This document shows positions 10,852-19,108 of a stretch of DNA of 64,000 nt, piece after piece. A program made the translations under genes and the position numbers. Under the pieces are notes generated by a model. That model saw only the letters and a program-made list of their open reading frames with translations, made no database searches and was not told where the DNA came from. The stretch comes from Roseovarius sp. GTDB taxonomy: Bacteria > Pseudomonadota > Alphaproteobacteria > Rhodobacterales > Rhodobacteraceae. The stretch is from NCBI RefSeq assembly GCF_027019125.1, contig NZ_JALUXE010000002.1:62001-126000 (forward strand), given 5' to 3'. The first letter of the stretch is position 1, and each line of letters begins with the position of its first letter.

Positions 10852-11364
10852 TCAGGGACGCAGGTATTTTTCGAGAACGATGGCGGGCATGGCCCCGCGC
10901 AGCATCATGTCGGGCAGAACGTAAGAGGGGGCTATGTCGAGGCCGAGAGTGGTGACAAGGGGCGCGTTCCCGGTCAGGTCAAAGACATTCACCCGCAGGC
11001 CCAAGCGCGCCGCGAGATCCCGCAACTCGGCCTCGGCCGTGGCGCAGTCGGGACAGTCGGTTTGAGTGAAAAAGGCGATAGACGGGGTCGCTCCCTCCGC
11101 TCCGAAACCGGGTAGGCCGGGGGCAAAGAGGCGCGGGGCAGCCTGCGCGAGCAGATCGAGATCGCGCGCGGCCTCATCGCCATAGAGATCGGCCCCGGTG
11201 AGTGGCGCAGGGTCCATGACCAACGCGAGCAGCGTTGGCGTGTCGATCAAGACCGCGCGGATCGCCTCGCCCAGGGCTGTGCGCGATTGCTGCGGCAGAT
11301 CCTGTGCAACGACAGAAGTGGCCGCCCCCAGCAGGAGGGCTGCCAATAGAGTCAGGTTGCGCAT
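10852..11364 (-). CDS. Periplasmic thioredoxin-fold protein with CPDC motif
   Basis: A 170-residue protein with a signal peptide (residues 1-20, cleavage after VVA) and a C-terminal thioredoxin-like domain. The redox pair is Cys104-Pro-Asp-Cys107, and a cis-proline region reads IAPSYVLPDMMLRG. The same tail, TPSFVLGDQMLRG, occurs in the next gene, so the two are related. The N-terminal half (21-90) is a helical extension without a recognised motif. It lies two bases downstream of the DsbA-like gene, so one transcript is likely. It could be a disulfide reductase or isomerase partner of that protein. Neither direction of electron flow nor client can be told from sequence. Confidence 0.75.
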   Translation of the reverse strand: MRNLTLLAALLLGAATSVVAQDLPQQSRTALGEAIRAVLIDTPTLLALVMDPAPLTGADLYGDEAARDLDLLAQAAPRLFAPGLPGFGAEGATPSIAFFTQTDCPDCATAEAELRDLAARLGLRVNVFDLTGNAPLVTTLGLDIAPSYVLPDMMLRGAMPAIVLEKYLRP

Positions 11365-11366
11365 GG

Positions 11367-12131
11367 TTATTGCGCGCGAATCTCGTCGGCGATGCGCTGC
11401 ATGGCGTCTTGTGGCAGGTAGCCGCGCAGCATCTGGTCGCCCAGCACGAAAGAGGGCGTGCCGCTGATCTGCATCCGTTGGCCAAGGGCGTGATTGGCGG
11501 CAATCACTTGTGTCACCGCATCACTGTTCATCTCGGCGAGGATCGCCGTGGCATCGAGGCCCAGGGTGTCGGCCAGCCGCGTAAAGCCGGTTTCGTTCAT
11601 GCTGCCTGAATAGGTCATCAGCGCATCGTGAACGGATTTATAGGCGTCATCCCCGGCGACCTGACGGGTGGCGATGGCAAAGCGCGACGCCAGCACCGAT
11701 TCCTCGCCAAGGATCGGGAACTCCTTGATCACAAAACGGATGTTGCCATCGGCAGCCAAGAGACCCTTGACGTCGTCGAAGGCCCGGCGGCAATAGCCGC
11801 ACCGGTAATCCATGAACTCGACCAGTGTCAGGTCGCCCTCCGGGTTGCCACCGACCCAGGAGTTGGGATCGTTGAAGAGTGCGTCTGCATTGACCTTGAC
11901 CAGATCACTGTCGGCCTTGGCCTGATCTTGTGCCTCGCGTTGCTCCAGCACGGCGACCGCCTCCATGATCACCCCTGGGTTCGAGAGCAGGTAGTCGCGG
12001 ATTTCGGCGCGCAGAAGCGTGCGTTCGGCTTCGGTCAGGCTCTCGAGATCGAGGGCTGCGGCGGGCTGCGCAAGGGCCAAGCAGAGGCCAAGGCTGGCGG
12101 CGGTCAGGATCGAACGTGGCATCGGGATCAT
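11367..12131 (-). CDS. DsbA-family periplasmic thiol-disulfide oxidoreductase
   Basis: About 254 residues with a signal peptide (cleavage near AAA-LDL, residue 27), a helical N-terminal region, and a DsbA-type domain with Cys111-Gly-Tyr-Cys114 and a cis-Pro loop (GTPSFVLGDQ). The layout resembles ScsC/BdbD-like proteins, which have an N-terminal oligomerisation segment. The start at 12131 overlaps the stop of the upstream protease gene (ATGA). An ATG three codons later (12122) is a possible alternative, because GGAG lies 3 bases before the first and 12 before the second. It likely introduces or isomerises disulfides in exported proteins. Confidence 0.88.
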   Translation of the reverse strand: MIPMPRSILTAASLGLCLALAQPAAALDLESLTEAERTLLRAEIRDYLLSNPGVIMEAVAVLEQREAQDQAKADSDLVKVNADALFNDPNSWVGGNPEGDLTLVEFMDYRCGYCRRAFDDVKGLLAADGNIRFVIKEFPILGEESVLASRFAIATRQVAGDDAYKSVHDALMTYSGSMNETGFTRLADTLGLDATAILAEMNSDAVTQVIAANHALGQRMQISGTPSFVLGDQMLRGYLPQDAMQRIADEIRAQ

Positions 12132-13450
12132 TTTCTCCGTTTTTCTTCGGCTTCTGCGGCGAAAAGCACATCCTGTGCTCTTTGCCACGCGGCAGAGCCA
12201 CGGGGCAAGAGATTAGACGCGCGCTCTGCGTGTATCTTGGCATCCTTGAATTGGCCTGCAATGGCATACCTTTCGGCCGTCAGAACAGAGGCCATGCCGT
12301 TGTTGCCCAGCTTGGCGTTGGCCTGTGCCAGATCACGCAGGATGCGGATGTCGCGGCCATCGCGGCTGCGGGCGGTTTCGAGAAATTGCACGGCTTTTTG
12401 GGTCTGATTGTCGGCAAGCAGCGCGCGGCCATAAGAGCCAAGGATAAGCGCATTGTTGGGGGCAAGGTTGGCGGCGCGGGCATAGGCGGCGACGGCGGGC
12501 TTGATCTGACGGCTTTCCATCAGGATCTGGCCGCGCAATTCGTGCAGGTAGGGATCGCTGGGGCGCAGCGCCACGGCCCCGTCAATGGCCGCCAAGGCGC
12601 GGCGCAGGTCGGCCTGCCGGTGATAGGCGATGGCCTGCCGCATCAGTTTGACGTCTTGATAGCCATATTCGCCTGCGCGGGTCAGGGTCCATTTGGGCGA
12701 GCGTTGAAAGGCCGACAGCTTGCTTTTGGCGCGGGCGAACCAATAGGTCGCCTCTGGGTCGGGGGCGACGGTGCGGCCCTGCGCCTCGGCCAGTTGGACG
12801 ATCCGGCGAAAGCGATCGCGGGAAAGGGGGTGGGTGCGGGCATAGGCATCCTGGCGGCTGACCGAGAGCGCCTCTTGCCCCTGGAAAAGCTCCATCACCT
12901 GCACCGCGCCACGCAAGTCGATGCCCGCCGACGCAAGAAAGCGCATGCCGCTCGCGTCGGCGGCGTTTTCCTCGGCGCGGGTATGGGAAAAGAAGCTGCG
13001 CAGCGCCGCCCCTTGAAGCCCGGCGGCGGCACCCGCCGCGAATTCACCGCTGCCCGCAGCCGCCCCCGCAACGGCCGCAAGCGCGGTGCCGAGCGCGGCC
13101 GCCGTGCGGGCATTGCGCGCATTGATCGGGCGGCGCATGAGGTGGCCATTGGCGATATGCGCGGCCTCATGCGCGATCACGGATTGCAGCATGGCCGGAG
13201 TGTCCATACGCAGGATCAGTCCGGAATGAATGAAGATGCTGTCGGCGTCGATCACAAAGGCATTCATGCTCGAATCGTCGATCAACAGGATATCCACGCG
13301 CGCCGGGCTGAGCCCGGCAGCCCGAAGGACCGGCGATGCAAGAGCGCGTAACGCCTGTTCAATGTCGGGATCACGCAGCAACGTCACAGCGCGTGCGGGC
13401 AGGGCGAGCGACAGAAGAAGCGATAGCAGGGCTAGACGGAGAAGCAGCAT
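12128..13450 (-). CDS. M48-family periplasmic metalloprotease with TPR tail (BepA-like)
   Basis: A 440-residue protein with an N-terminal signal (residues 1-21), a zinc peptidase domain with His94-Glu95-x-x-His98 (HEAAH) and the third-ligand region RAEENAADASG near residue 160, then tetratricopeptide-like helices from about residue 290 to the end. This is the architecture of BepA/YfgC, which in Enterobacteria degrades or assists misassembled outer-membrane proteins such as LptD. It is the first gene of a three-gene minus-strand operon with two thiol-disulfide proteins. That grouping suggests a shared role in envelope protein folding. That link is inference from context. Confidence 0.9.
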   Translation of the reverse strand: MLLLRLALLSLLLSLALPARAVTLLRDPDIEQALRALASPVLRAAGLSPARVDILLIDDSSMNAFVIDADSIFIHSGLILRMDTPAMLQSVIAHEAAHIANGHLMRRPINARNARTAAALGTALAAVAGAAAGSGEFAAGAAAGLQGAALRSFFSHTRAEENAADASGMRFLASAGIDLRGAVQVMELFQGQEALSVSRQDAYARTHPLSRDRFRRIVQLAEAQGRTVAPDPEATYWFARAKSKLSAFQRSPKWTLTRAGEYGYQDVKLMRQAIAYHRQADLRRALAAIDGAVALRPSDPYLHELRGQILMESRQIKPAVAAYARAANLAPNNALILGSYGRALLADNQTQKAVQFLETARSRDGRDIRILRDLAQANAKLGNNGMASVLTAERYAIAGQFKDAKIHAERASNLLPRGSAAWQRAQDVLFAAEAEEKRRK

Positions 13451-13512
13451 TGACCTCGGCGGCCTTTTCCAGTGAGACGGGTCACATGTGGGGTCAGTCT
13501 AGGAGAAAACCA

Positions 13513-14679
13513 GTGCGGAACTCAACCCGGAGCCAAGTTGATCCCTTTATCGTGATGGATGTCATGGAGGCGGCCCGCCGTGCCGAGGCCGAGGGACGCC
13601 ACATCATACATATGGAGGTCGGTCAGCCCGGCACGCCCGCGCCGGAAGGCGCGCGCGCGGCGCTTGCCCAGACCATGGCAACAGAAGCCATGGGGTATAC
13701 GGTGGCGCTCGGGCTACCGGCGCTCAGGGCGCGGATCGCGAAACTCTATGGAGAATGGTACAATGTCGATCTGAACCCCGAACGCGTGGTGATCACGCCC
13801 GGTTCCTCGGGGGGGTTCATTCTTGCCTTTACCGCGCTTTTTGATGCGGGCGACCGGGTCGGGATCGGCGCGCCGGGCTATCCCAGCTACAGACAGATTT
13901 TGCGCGCGCTCGATCTCGTGCCGGTGGATATTCAGACGGCGGCGGAAAATCGCCTGCAGCCGGTGCCGGACGATCTGGACGGGTTGGGTCTGCAAGGGCT
14001 CTTGGTGGCCAGCCCGGCGAATCCGTCTGGCACCATGTTGGATCGCGCAGCGCTTGCCGGGTTGATTGCAGCAGCCGAAGGGCAGGGCGCGGCCTTTATC
14101 AGTGACGAGATCTATCATGGAATCGAGTACGAGCGCCGTGCGGTCTCGGCCCTCGAGATCACCGACGACTGTTACGTGATCAATTCCTTCTCCAAGTATT
14201 TTTCGATGACGGGTTGGCGGATCGGCTGGATGGTTGTGCCCGAGGATCATGTGCGGGTGATCGAGCGTCTGGCACAGAATCTCTTTATCTGCCCGCCCCA
14301 TGCAAGCCAGGTTGCGGCGCTTGCGGCGATGGACTGCCGCGAAGAGTTGGAGGCGAATATGGCGGTCTACCGGCGCAACCGCGCGCTGATGCTGGAGGGG
14401 CTGCCCAAGGCCGGTTTTGATCGTATCGCGCCGCCGGATGGGGCGTTTTACTTCTATGCCGATGTCAGTCACCTGACACATGACAGCCGCGCCTTTGCAG
14501 CCGAAATTCTGGACAAGGCGGGCGTCGCGGTCACGCCGGGGCTGGATTTCGATCCCGTGCGCGGTGCGGGCACGCTGCGGTTTTCCTATGCCCGTGCCAC
14601 GGCGGATATCGAGGAAGGGTTGGCGCGCCTGCGGCGGTTCATGGATGCGCGGGGCCTTGCCGGCACGCAAGACAGCTGA
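13513..14679 (+). CDS. PLP-dependent class I/II aminotransferase
   Basis: A 388-residue aminotransferase of fold type I. The Schiff-base lysine is Lys228 in NSFSKYFSMTGWRIGW. Other landmarks are ASPANPSGTM, ISDEIYHGIEY and a C-terminal substrate arginine region LRFSYAR. The GTG at 13513 is chosen because AGGAG (13501-13505) lies seven bases upstream; in-frame starts further up lack such a site and would run toward the divergent protease gene. The substrate cannot be fixed from sequence; aspartate- or aromatic-type aminotransferases are the nearest in style. It is transcribed divergently from the M48 gene across 62 bases. Confidence 0.88.
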   Translation: MRNSTRSQVDPFIVMDVMEAARRAEAEGRHIIHMEVGQPGTPAPEGARAALAQTMATEAMGYTVALGLPALRARIAKLYGEWYNVDLNPERVVITPGSSGGFILAFTALFDAGDRVGIGAPGYPSYRQILRALDLVPVDIQTAAENRLQPVPDDLDGLGLQGLLVASPANPSGTMLDRAALAGLIAAAEGQGAAFISDEIYHGIEYERRAVSALEITDDCYVINSFSKYFSMTGWRIGWMVVPEDHVRVIERLAQNLFICPPHASQVAALAAMDCREELEANMAVYRRNRALMLEGLPKAGFDRIAPPDGAFYFYADVSHLTHDSRAFAAEILDKAGVAVTPGLDFDPVRGAGTLRFSYARATADIEEGLARLRRFMDARGLAGTQDS

Positions 14680-14794
14680 GGCACCGCAAGCGCCAAACCC
14701 GTTTGTCAGAATTTTGCCACATTCTGGTCGTGATGCCGTCGAATGCCGGTGTCACTTTCGAGTCGGTCGACAACTTTGGATACCGAGGCGCGTT

Positions 14795-14920
14795 ATGCAA
14801 CAGATCAGAGATGGCTATCAAGGGGCGCGTGTGCTGCTGCAGGTGAACGCGGATTTCCTGCTTTATGTAGCCACCCTTGGGGCGGCTCTCTTGGCGGCTA
14901 CCTATATCGGCACGCTCTAA
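14795..14920 (+). CDS. 41-residue hydrophobic small protein upstream of bamA
   Basis: A 41-codon ORF starting MQQIRDGYQGARVLLQVNAD, followed by one hydrophobic segment (about residues 21-41, ending TYIGTL). GAGG lies six bases before the ATG. The charged N terminus and terminal membrane span suggest a small inner-membrane protein. It lies alone between an aminotransferase and bamA. A hairpin (CAGAAT, eight-base loop, ATTCTG) at 14707-14726 separates it from the aminotransferase. No family is recognised. Confidence 0.45.
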   Translation: MQQIRDGYQGARVLLQVNADFLLYVATLGAALLAATYIGTL

Positions 14921-14951
14921 GCCGGGACATCGCGCGACCCGCACTCGCGTT

Positions 14952-14980
14952 TTGACAAGGCCAGACAGACGGGTTACTGA
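14952..14980 (+). promoter_or_regulatory. Candidate sigma70-type promoter for bamA
   Basis: TTGACA at 14952-14957 is a perfect -35 match. It is followed by 17 bases and TACTGA at 14975-14980 as a -10 with partial match. This places a start site about 25-30 bases before the bamA ATG at 15015. Prediction by eye only. Confidence 0.45.
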
Positions 14981-15014
14981 CATCAGCAATGGGATGTCTG
15001 ACTGGGTTTGAGCA

Positions 15015-17351
15015 ATGATTGATCGCGACGTGGACCGGCCGCAGGGCCGCAATCTTTTTCTTGCGGCGCGGATGGGCGCGGGTGTCCTCCTGGCGTTCTT
15101 CTTTGTTGTTTTTCTGGTGGGAACCGGCCAGCGGGCAGAGGCGCAATCCTATCGCTTTTCGACCGTTGCGATCGAGGGAAACCAGCGGATTGAAACCGGA
15201 ACGATTCTCTCCTACGCGGGCATCGCCCGCAATGAGACTGTCTCGGCGGGGCAGTTGAACGACGCCTATCAGAAGATCCTTGGGTCCGGCCTTTTCGAAG
15301 ATGTCGAGCTGGTGCCGCAGGGCAGCAATCTGTTGATCCGCGTGGTCGAGTTTCCGACGATCAACCGGATCGCATTTGAGGGCAATGACAAGATCAAGGA
15401 CGATGATCTGTCGGGCTTCATCCAGAGCAAGCCGCGCCAGGTGTTCAGCCCGACACAGGCCGAGCGCGACGCGGGTATCATCGCCGAGGCCTATAGCCAG
15501 AACGGCCGGATCGCAGCGCGGGTGACGCCCAAGGTGATCCGGCGCAGCGACAACCGGGTCGATCTGGTGTTCGAAATCTTTGAAGGCCGCAAGATCGAGG
15601 TGCAGCGCATCGGTTTCGTCGGCAACAAGGCGTTTTCCGACCGCCGCCTGCGCCGCGTGGTCGAGAGCAAGCAAACCGGCATTCTGCGCGCGTTGATCGA
15701 GCGGGATACCTTCGTTGAGGATCGGGTCAATTTCGACCGGCAGGTGTTGACCGATTTCTACAACTCTCGCGGGTTTGTCGATTTCCGCGTGACGGGCACC
15801 AATGCCGAACTGGCGCGTGAGCGGGATGCTTATTTCATCACCTTCAATATTCAGGAAGGTCAGCAGTTCCGCTTTGGCGAGATCACGACCGTCAGCGACA
15901 TGAACGGGGTCGAGGCGGAGGTTTACCACGAGACGCTCAAGATCAAGCCCGGCGTCGTCTATTCGCCCACGCTCGTAGAAAGCTCGATTGCCCGGATGGA
16001 GCGGTTGGCGATCAAGAATGGTGTCGATTTCATGCGCGTTGAGCCGCGCATCACCCGCAACGACCGCGACTTGACGCTGGATGTCGAGTTCGTGATCCAA
16101 CGCGGCCCGCGCATCTTTGTCGAGCGGATCGACATTGAAGGCAACACCACCACGCTCGATCGCGTGATCCGGCGTCAGTTCGATCAGGCCGAGGGTGATC
16201 CGTTCAACCCCCGTTCTATCCAACAGGCGGCGGACCGTATTCGCGCCTTGGGTTATTTCAAGGACGTCGACGTGAATGCCCGCGAGGGATCGCGCCCTGA
16301 TCAGGTCGTGATCGAGACCGATGTCGAAGAGACCACCACCGGCACCGTGTCGGTCGGGGCCAGTTTCTCGACCAACTCTGGTCTTGGTATTTCGCTTGGC
16401 TTCTCCGAGCGCAACTTCATCGGGCGCGGTCAGCAGTTGACGGCGCAAATTCTGGCGACGGCGGACAACATCAATTACAATCTGGGCTTTGTTGAACCCG
16501 CGTTTCTTGGGCGGGACGTGGCGCTTGGTCTCGATTTCTCGTTTCGGGAAACGGAAAGCGACAACAGCCTTTTCGACACGGCGATCGGGACATTCCGCCC
16601 CAGTCTGACCTTTCCGACCGGCGAGAATACGCGCCTGAACCTCTACTACAACACCAGCTACGAGGATATGACCGACTATCAGGGCACATCCGGCATTCTC
16701 CAGAACGAGATCGCGCAGGGCGGTCTGTGGACCAGCTCGGTGGGGTATAACTTCAGCTATGACACCCGGGCGGGGGGGCTGAATCCGAACGCGGGTATTC
16801 TGTTGTCCTTTGGTCAGGAATTCGCTGGCCTTGGCGGGGATAACGACTTCATCAAGACGACGGCTCGGTTGGTTGGGCAAACGACGATCATGAATGAGGA
16901 TGTGACGCTCCGTGCCATCCTCGAAGGTGGCGCGCTCAACTTCTCGGGTAGCCGTGACAGTCGGTTCCTCAATCGCTTTGGGTCTCAGATCATTCGCGGG
17001 TTTGAACCGAATGGCATGGGTCCGATCGAGGGTAACGAATTGCTGGGTGGTGATTTCTTTGCGGCGCTCAAGTTCGAGGCGGAATTCCCGCTCGGACTGC
17101 CGGATGAATACGGCATCACCGGCGGGGCGTTCTATGACATCGGCTCGATTTGGGGTATCGGCAACCGGGGCGCTGTGGCGCCGGGCAATACGCTGTCCTC
17201 GACCGGGTTCAAGGCGCGGCATGTCGTCGGTTTCTCGGTGTTCTGGTCGTCCCCCTTTGGCCCGATCCGGATGAACTTTTCCAAGGCGCTGGAAAAAGAA
17301 CCCGGTGACATCGAACAGACGTTCGACCTGACCGTCCGCACGGAATTCTGA
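15015..17351 (+). CDS. bamA: Outer membrane protein assembly factor BamA
   Basis: A 778-residue protein that folds and inserts beta-barrel proteins into the outer membrane. It has an N-terminal signal or anchor (about residues 15-44, ending AEAQS), five POTRA-like repeats starting at YRFSTVAIEGNQRIE and running to about residue 440, and a 16-strand barrel ending in a C-terminal phenylalanine (VRTEF). The barrel region has the conserved lid-loop type motif IRGFEPNGMGP near residue 660. It is followed two bases later by the skp homologue. The usual upstream neighbours dxr and rseP are missing here. Confidence 0.96.
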   Translation: MIDRDVDRPQGRNLFLAARMGAGVLLAFFFVVFLVGTGQRAEAQSYRFSTVAIEGNQRIETGTILSYAGIARNETVSAGQLNDAYQKILGSGLFEDVELVPQGSNLLIRVVEFPTINRIAFEGNDKIKDDDLSGFIQSKPRQVFSPTQAERDAGIIAEAYSQNGRIAARVTPKVIRRSDNRVDLVFEIFEGRKIEVQRIGFVGNKAFSDRRLRRVVESKQTGILRALIERDTFVEDRVNFDRQVLTDFYNSRGFVDFRVTGTNAELARERDAYFITFNIQEGQQFRFGEITTVSDMNGVEAEVYHETLKIKPGVVYSPTLVESSIARMERLAIKNGVDFMRVEPRITRNDRDLTLDVEFVIQRGPRIFVERIDIEGNTTTLDRVIRRQFDQAEGDPFNPRSIQQAADRIRALGYFKDVDVNAREGSRPDQVVIETDVEETTTGTVSVGASFSTNSGLGISLGFSERNFIGRGQQLTAQILATADNINYNLGFVEPAFLGRDVALGLDFSFRETESDNSLFDTAIGTFRPSLTFPTGENTRLNLYYNTSYEDMTDYQGTSGILQNEIAQGGLWTSSVGYNFSYDTRAGGLNPNAGILLSFGQEFAGLGGDNDFIKTTARLVGQTTIMNEDVTLRAILEGGALNFSGSRDSRFLNRFGSQIIRGFEPNGMGPIEGNELLGGDFFAALKFEAEFPLGLPDEYGITGGAFYDIGSIWGIGNRGAVAPGNTLSSTGFKARHVVGFSVFWSSPFGPIRMNFSKALEKEPGDIEQTFDLTVRTEF

Positions 17352-17353
17352 TC

Positions 17354-17929
17354 ATGCGTGCGGCGCTTGCCGGGGTGGGGCTGTGCCTTGGGTTATTCCT
17401 AGGCGCGGCCCTTCCAGTTTCGGCGCAACAGATGGGCGTGATCCAGAGCGACGTGCTGGTGATCGACCCCGAACGCATGTTGCTCGAATCCGACTATGGC
17501 AAGCGTCTGCAAGCGGAAATCCAAGCCGAGCGGGATGGGCTGATCGCGTATAACGAAAAGGTCGCGCAAGAACTGGAAGCCGAAGAGCAACGCCTGACCG
17601 CGCTGCGCAGCACGACGCCCGCGAATGAATTCCGCGCTTTGGCGGATGCGTTTGACCAGCGGGTCGAGGAACTGCGGCTGGAGAGCGAGCGGCTGTCGCG
17701 AGAGCTTGAGCGGCGGCGCGAAATGATCCCCATTCAGTTCATGCGCGTGGTGCAACCGGTGCTGTCGGAATTGCTGACAGAGGCCAATGCCATGGTGATG
17801 ATAGATGTGCGCACCGTGATGCTGCACACCAGCGCGTCAGATGTCACCGAACTGGCCGTGCAACGGATCAACGCAAAGATCGGTGCGGGTCCTCTGGCAC
17901 CAGAGCAATCCGCCCCGTCGCGTGACTAA
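17354..17929 (+). CDS. skp: Periplasmic chaperone Skp/OmpH family
   Basis: A 191-residue protein with a signal peptide (residues 1-24, ending VSAQQ). A beta-strand opening (IQSDVLVIDPERML) is followed by a long charged coiled coil from about residue 45 to 130, as in the tentacles of Skp trimers, and a C-terminal strand region. It holds unfolded outer-membrane proteins for BamA, whose gene lies immediately upstream. Length is slightly above the 160-170 residues usual for Enterobacteria. Confidence 0.88.
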   Translation: MRAALAGVGLCLGLFLGAALPVSAQQMGVIQSDVLVIDPERMLLESDYGKRLQAEIQAERDGLIAYNEKVAQELEAEEQRLTALRSTTPANEFRALADAFDQRVEELRLESERLSRELERRREMIPIQFMRVVQPVLSELLTEANAMVMIDVRTVMLHTSASDVTELAVQRINAKIGAGPLAPEQSAPSRD

Positions 17930-18003
17930 GCGACGCAAGCAATCTTGCCCCGCGCCGCGCGGATTGCTAGGCAAAAGGGGCAAGGCACGTGAAAGGACAG
18001 CCC

Positions 18004-18468
18004 ATGACCGAGTCCCTCAAAACCGCAGACATACATCTGATCCAGCGGATCATCCCGCATCGCTATCCCTTTCTCCTGGTCGATAAGGTGGTGGATATCG
18101 ACGGGTATCAGTCGGCACGGGGCATCAAGAATGTGACAATGAACGAGCCGCATTTCCAAGGGCATTTTCCCGGCAAACCGATCATGCCCGGTGTCACCAT
18201 CATCGAAGCGATGGCACAGACCGCCGCCGTCATGGTGGGCACAGCGCTCGAGATGCAGGACCGCAACATGCTGGTCTATTTCATGGCCATCGACGCCGCC
18301 AAGTTCCGCCGCATGGTGGTGCCGGGCGATGTGCTGGAAATGAAGCTGCGCACGACGCGGGGCAAGCCCGGCGGCAAGGTCTGGAAATTCGCGGGTGTGG
18401 CAGAGGTCGAAGGTGAACTCGCCGCAGAGGCCGAGTTCACCGCCATGATGGACCTGCCTAAAGCGTAA
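18004..18468 (+). CDS. fabZ: 3-hydroxyacyl-ACP dehydratase FabZ
   Basis: A 154-residue hotdog-fold dehydratase of fatty acid synthesis, acting on (3R)-hydroxyacyl-ACP. Catalytic residues His54 ([10 protein letters not shown]) and Glu68 (IIEAMAQ) are present, as is the N-terminal HRYPFLLVD motif. The ATG at 18004 is preceded by AAGGA at a six-base spacing; an in-frame GTG five codons earlier has no such site. In most Proteobacteria fabZ leads into lpxA and lpxB. Here it is followed by a convergent gene instead. Confidence 0.95.
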   Translation: MTESLKTADIHLIQRIIPHRYPFLLVDKVVDIDGYQSARGIKNVTMNEPHFQGHFPGKPIMPGVTIIEAMAQTAAVMVGTALEMQDRNMLVYFMAIDAAKFRRMVVPGDVLEMKLRTTRGKPGGKVWKFAGVAEVEGELAAEAEFTAMMDLPKA

Positions 18469-18477
18469 GGCGCGGTG

Positions 18478-18951
18478 TTATTCGGCCGTGGTGATCGCCT
18501 CGATCTTGGGCATCATCACGGGCATCGCCTCTTGCAGGACGGCGGAAATCATCGGTTGCTGGATTTGCGCAAGTTGCGGCATCTTGCGCATGACGGCGCC
18601 GCCATGTTCCGACAGGTAGAAATCCCGCAGCGCGGTCAGCTCTTCAAGGGTCATGAGGTCAGCCATGATCTCATCCTGCTTGCGCATCACATTGGTCAGC
18701 GGCTCTGTCAGGTGATCGAGAAAGAGCTTGTCGATTTGCGCAATCTGCTCTTCGGACATGCGTTGACGGTGGGCGGCCATTTGCTCGATCATGGGTTGCC
18801 AGAGCTGGCGAATGAATTCCTGGATATCGGCGTCGCTCATGGTTGCGTCGACGTATTCTTTGGCAATGGCAACTCGCGCGGCGCGGTCGTCCTGCGCATG
18901 GGCGGGGAAAGCAAGGCAAAGCGCAACCAGAGCGCCGGTGAAAATCCGCAT
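18478..18951 (-). CDS. DUF2059 secreted protein
   Basis: A 157-residue protein with a clear signal peptide (residues 1-20, ending AHAQDD), then an all-helical domain with the DUF2059 pattern, including MTLEELTALRDFYLSEHGGAVMRKMP, the most conserved part of the family. The function of the family is unknown; it is periplasmic. It is transcribed convergently toward fabZ with nine bases between stops. Confidence 0.8.
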   Translation of the reverse strand: MRIFTGALVALCLAFPAHAQDDRAARVAIAKEYVDATMSDADIQEFIRQLWQPMIEQMAAHRQRMSEEQIAQIDKLFLDHLTEPLTNVMRKQDEIMADLMTLEELTALRDFYLSEHGGAVMRKMPQLAQIQQPMISAVLQEAMPVMMPKIEAITTAE

Positions 18952-19108
18952 GGGAGAAACTCCTGAGGGTGAAATGTCGTGTCACCCAAACACCTCTGCG
19001 CGGGGCTGTCAACGGGCCGCAGCCATATGGCTTGCACAGGGGGCGAGGGGTTGATATTTCCTGCGGACAAAACCCGATAGAATTGATCGGAAAGACCAAG
19101 AGGCCCCG

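Noticed and set aside
14707..14726. CAGAAT-N8-ATTCTG as an SqrR-type site
   Set aside because: The half-sites are everted (GAAT-N8-ATTC) compared with the ATTC-N8-GAAT motif, and no sulfur gene is near; more likely a simple hairpin.
14898..17222. A 774-codon open frame on the minus strand opposite bamA
   Set aside because: It lies fully antisense to a well-conserved gene and has an Arg/Asp/His-rich composition with no motif. Long antisense frames are common in high-GC DNA.
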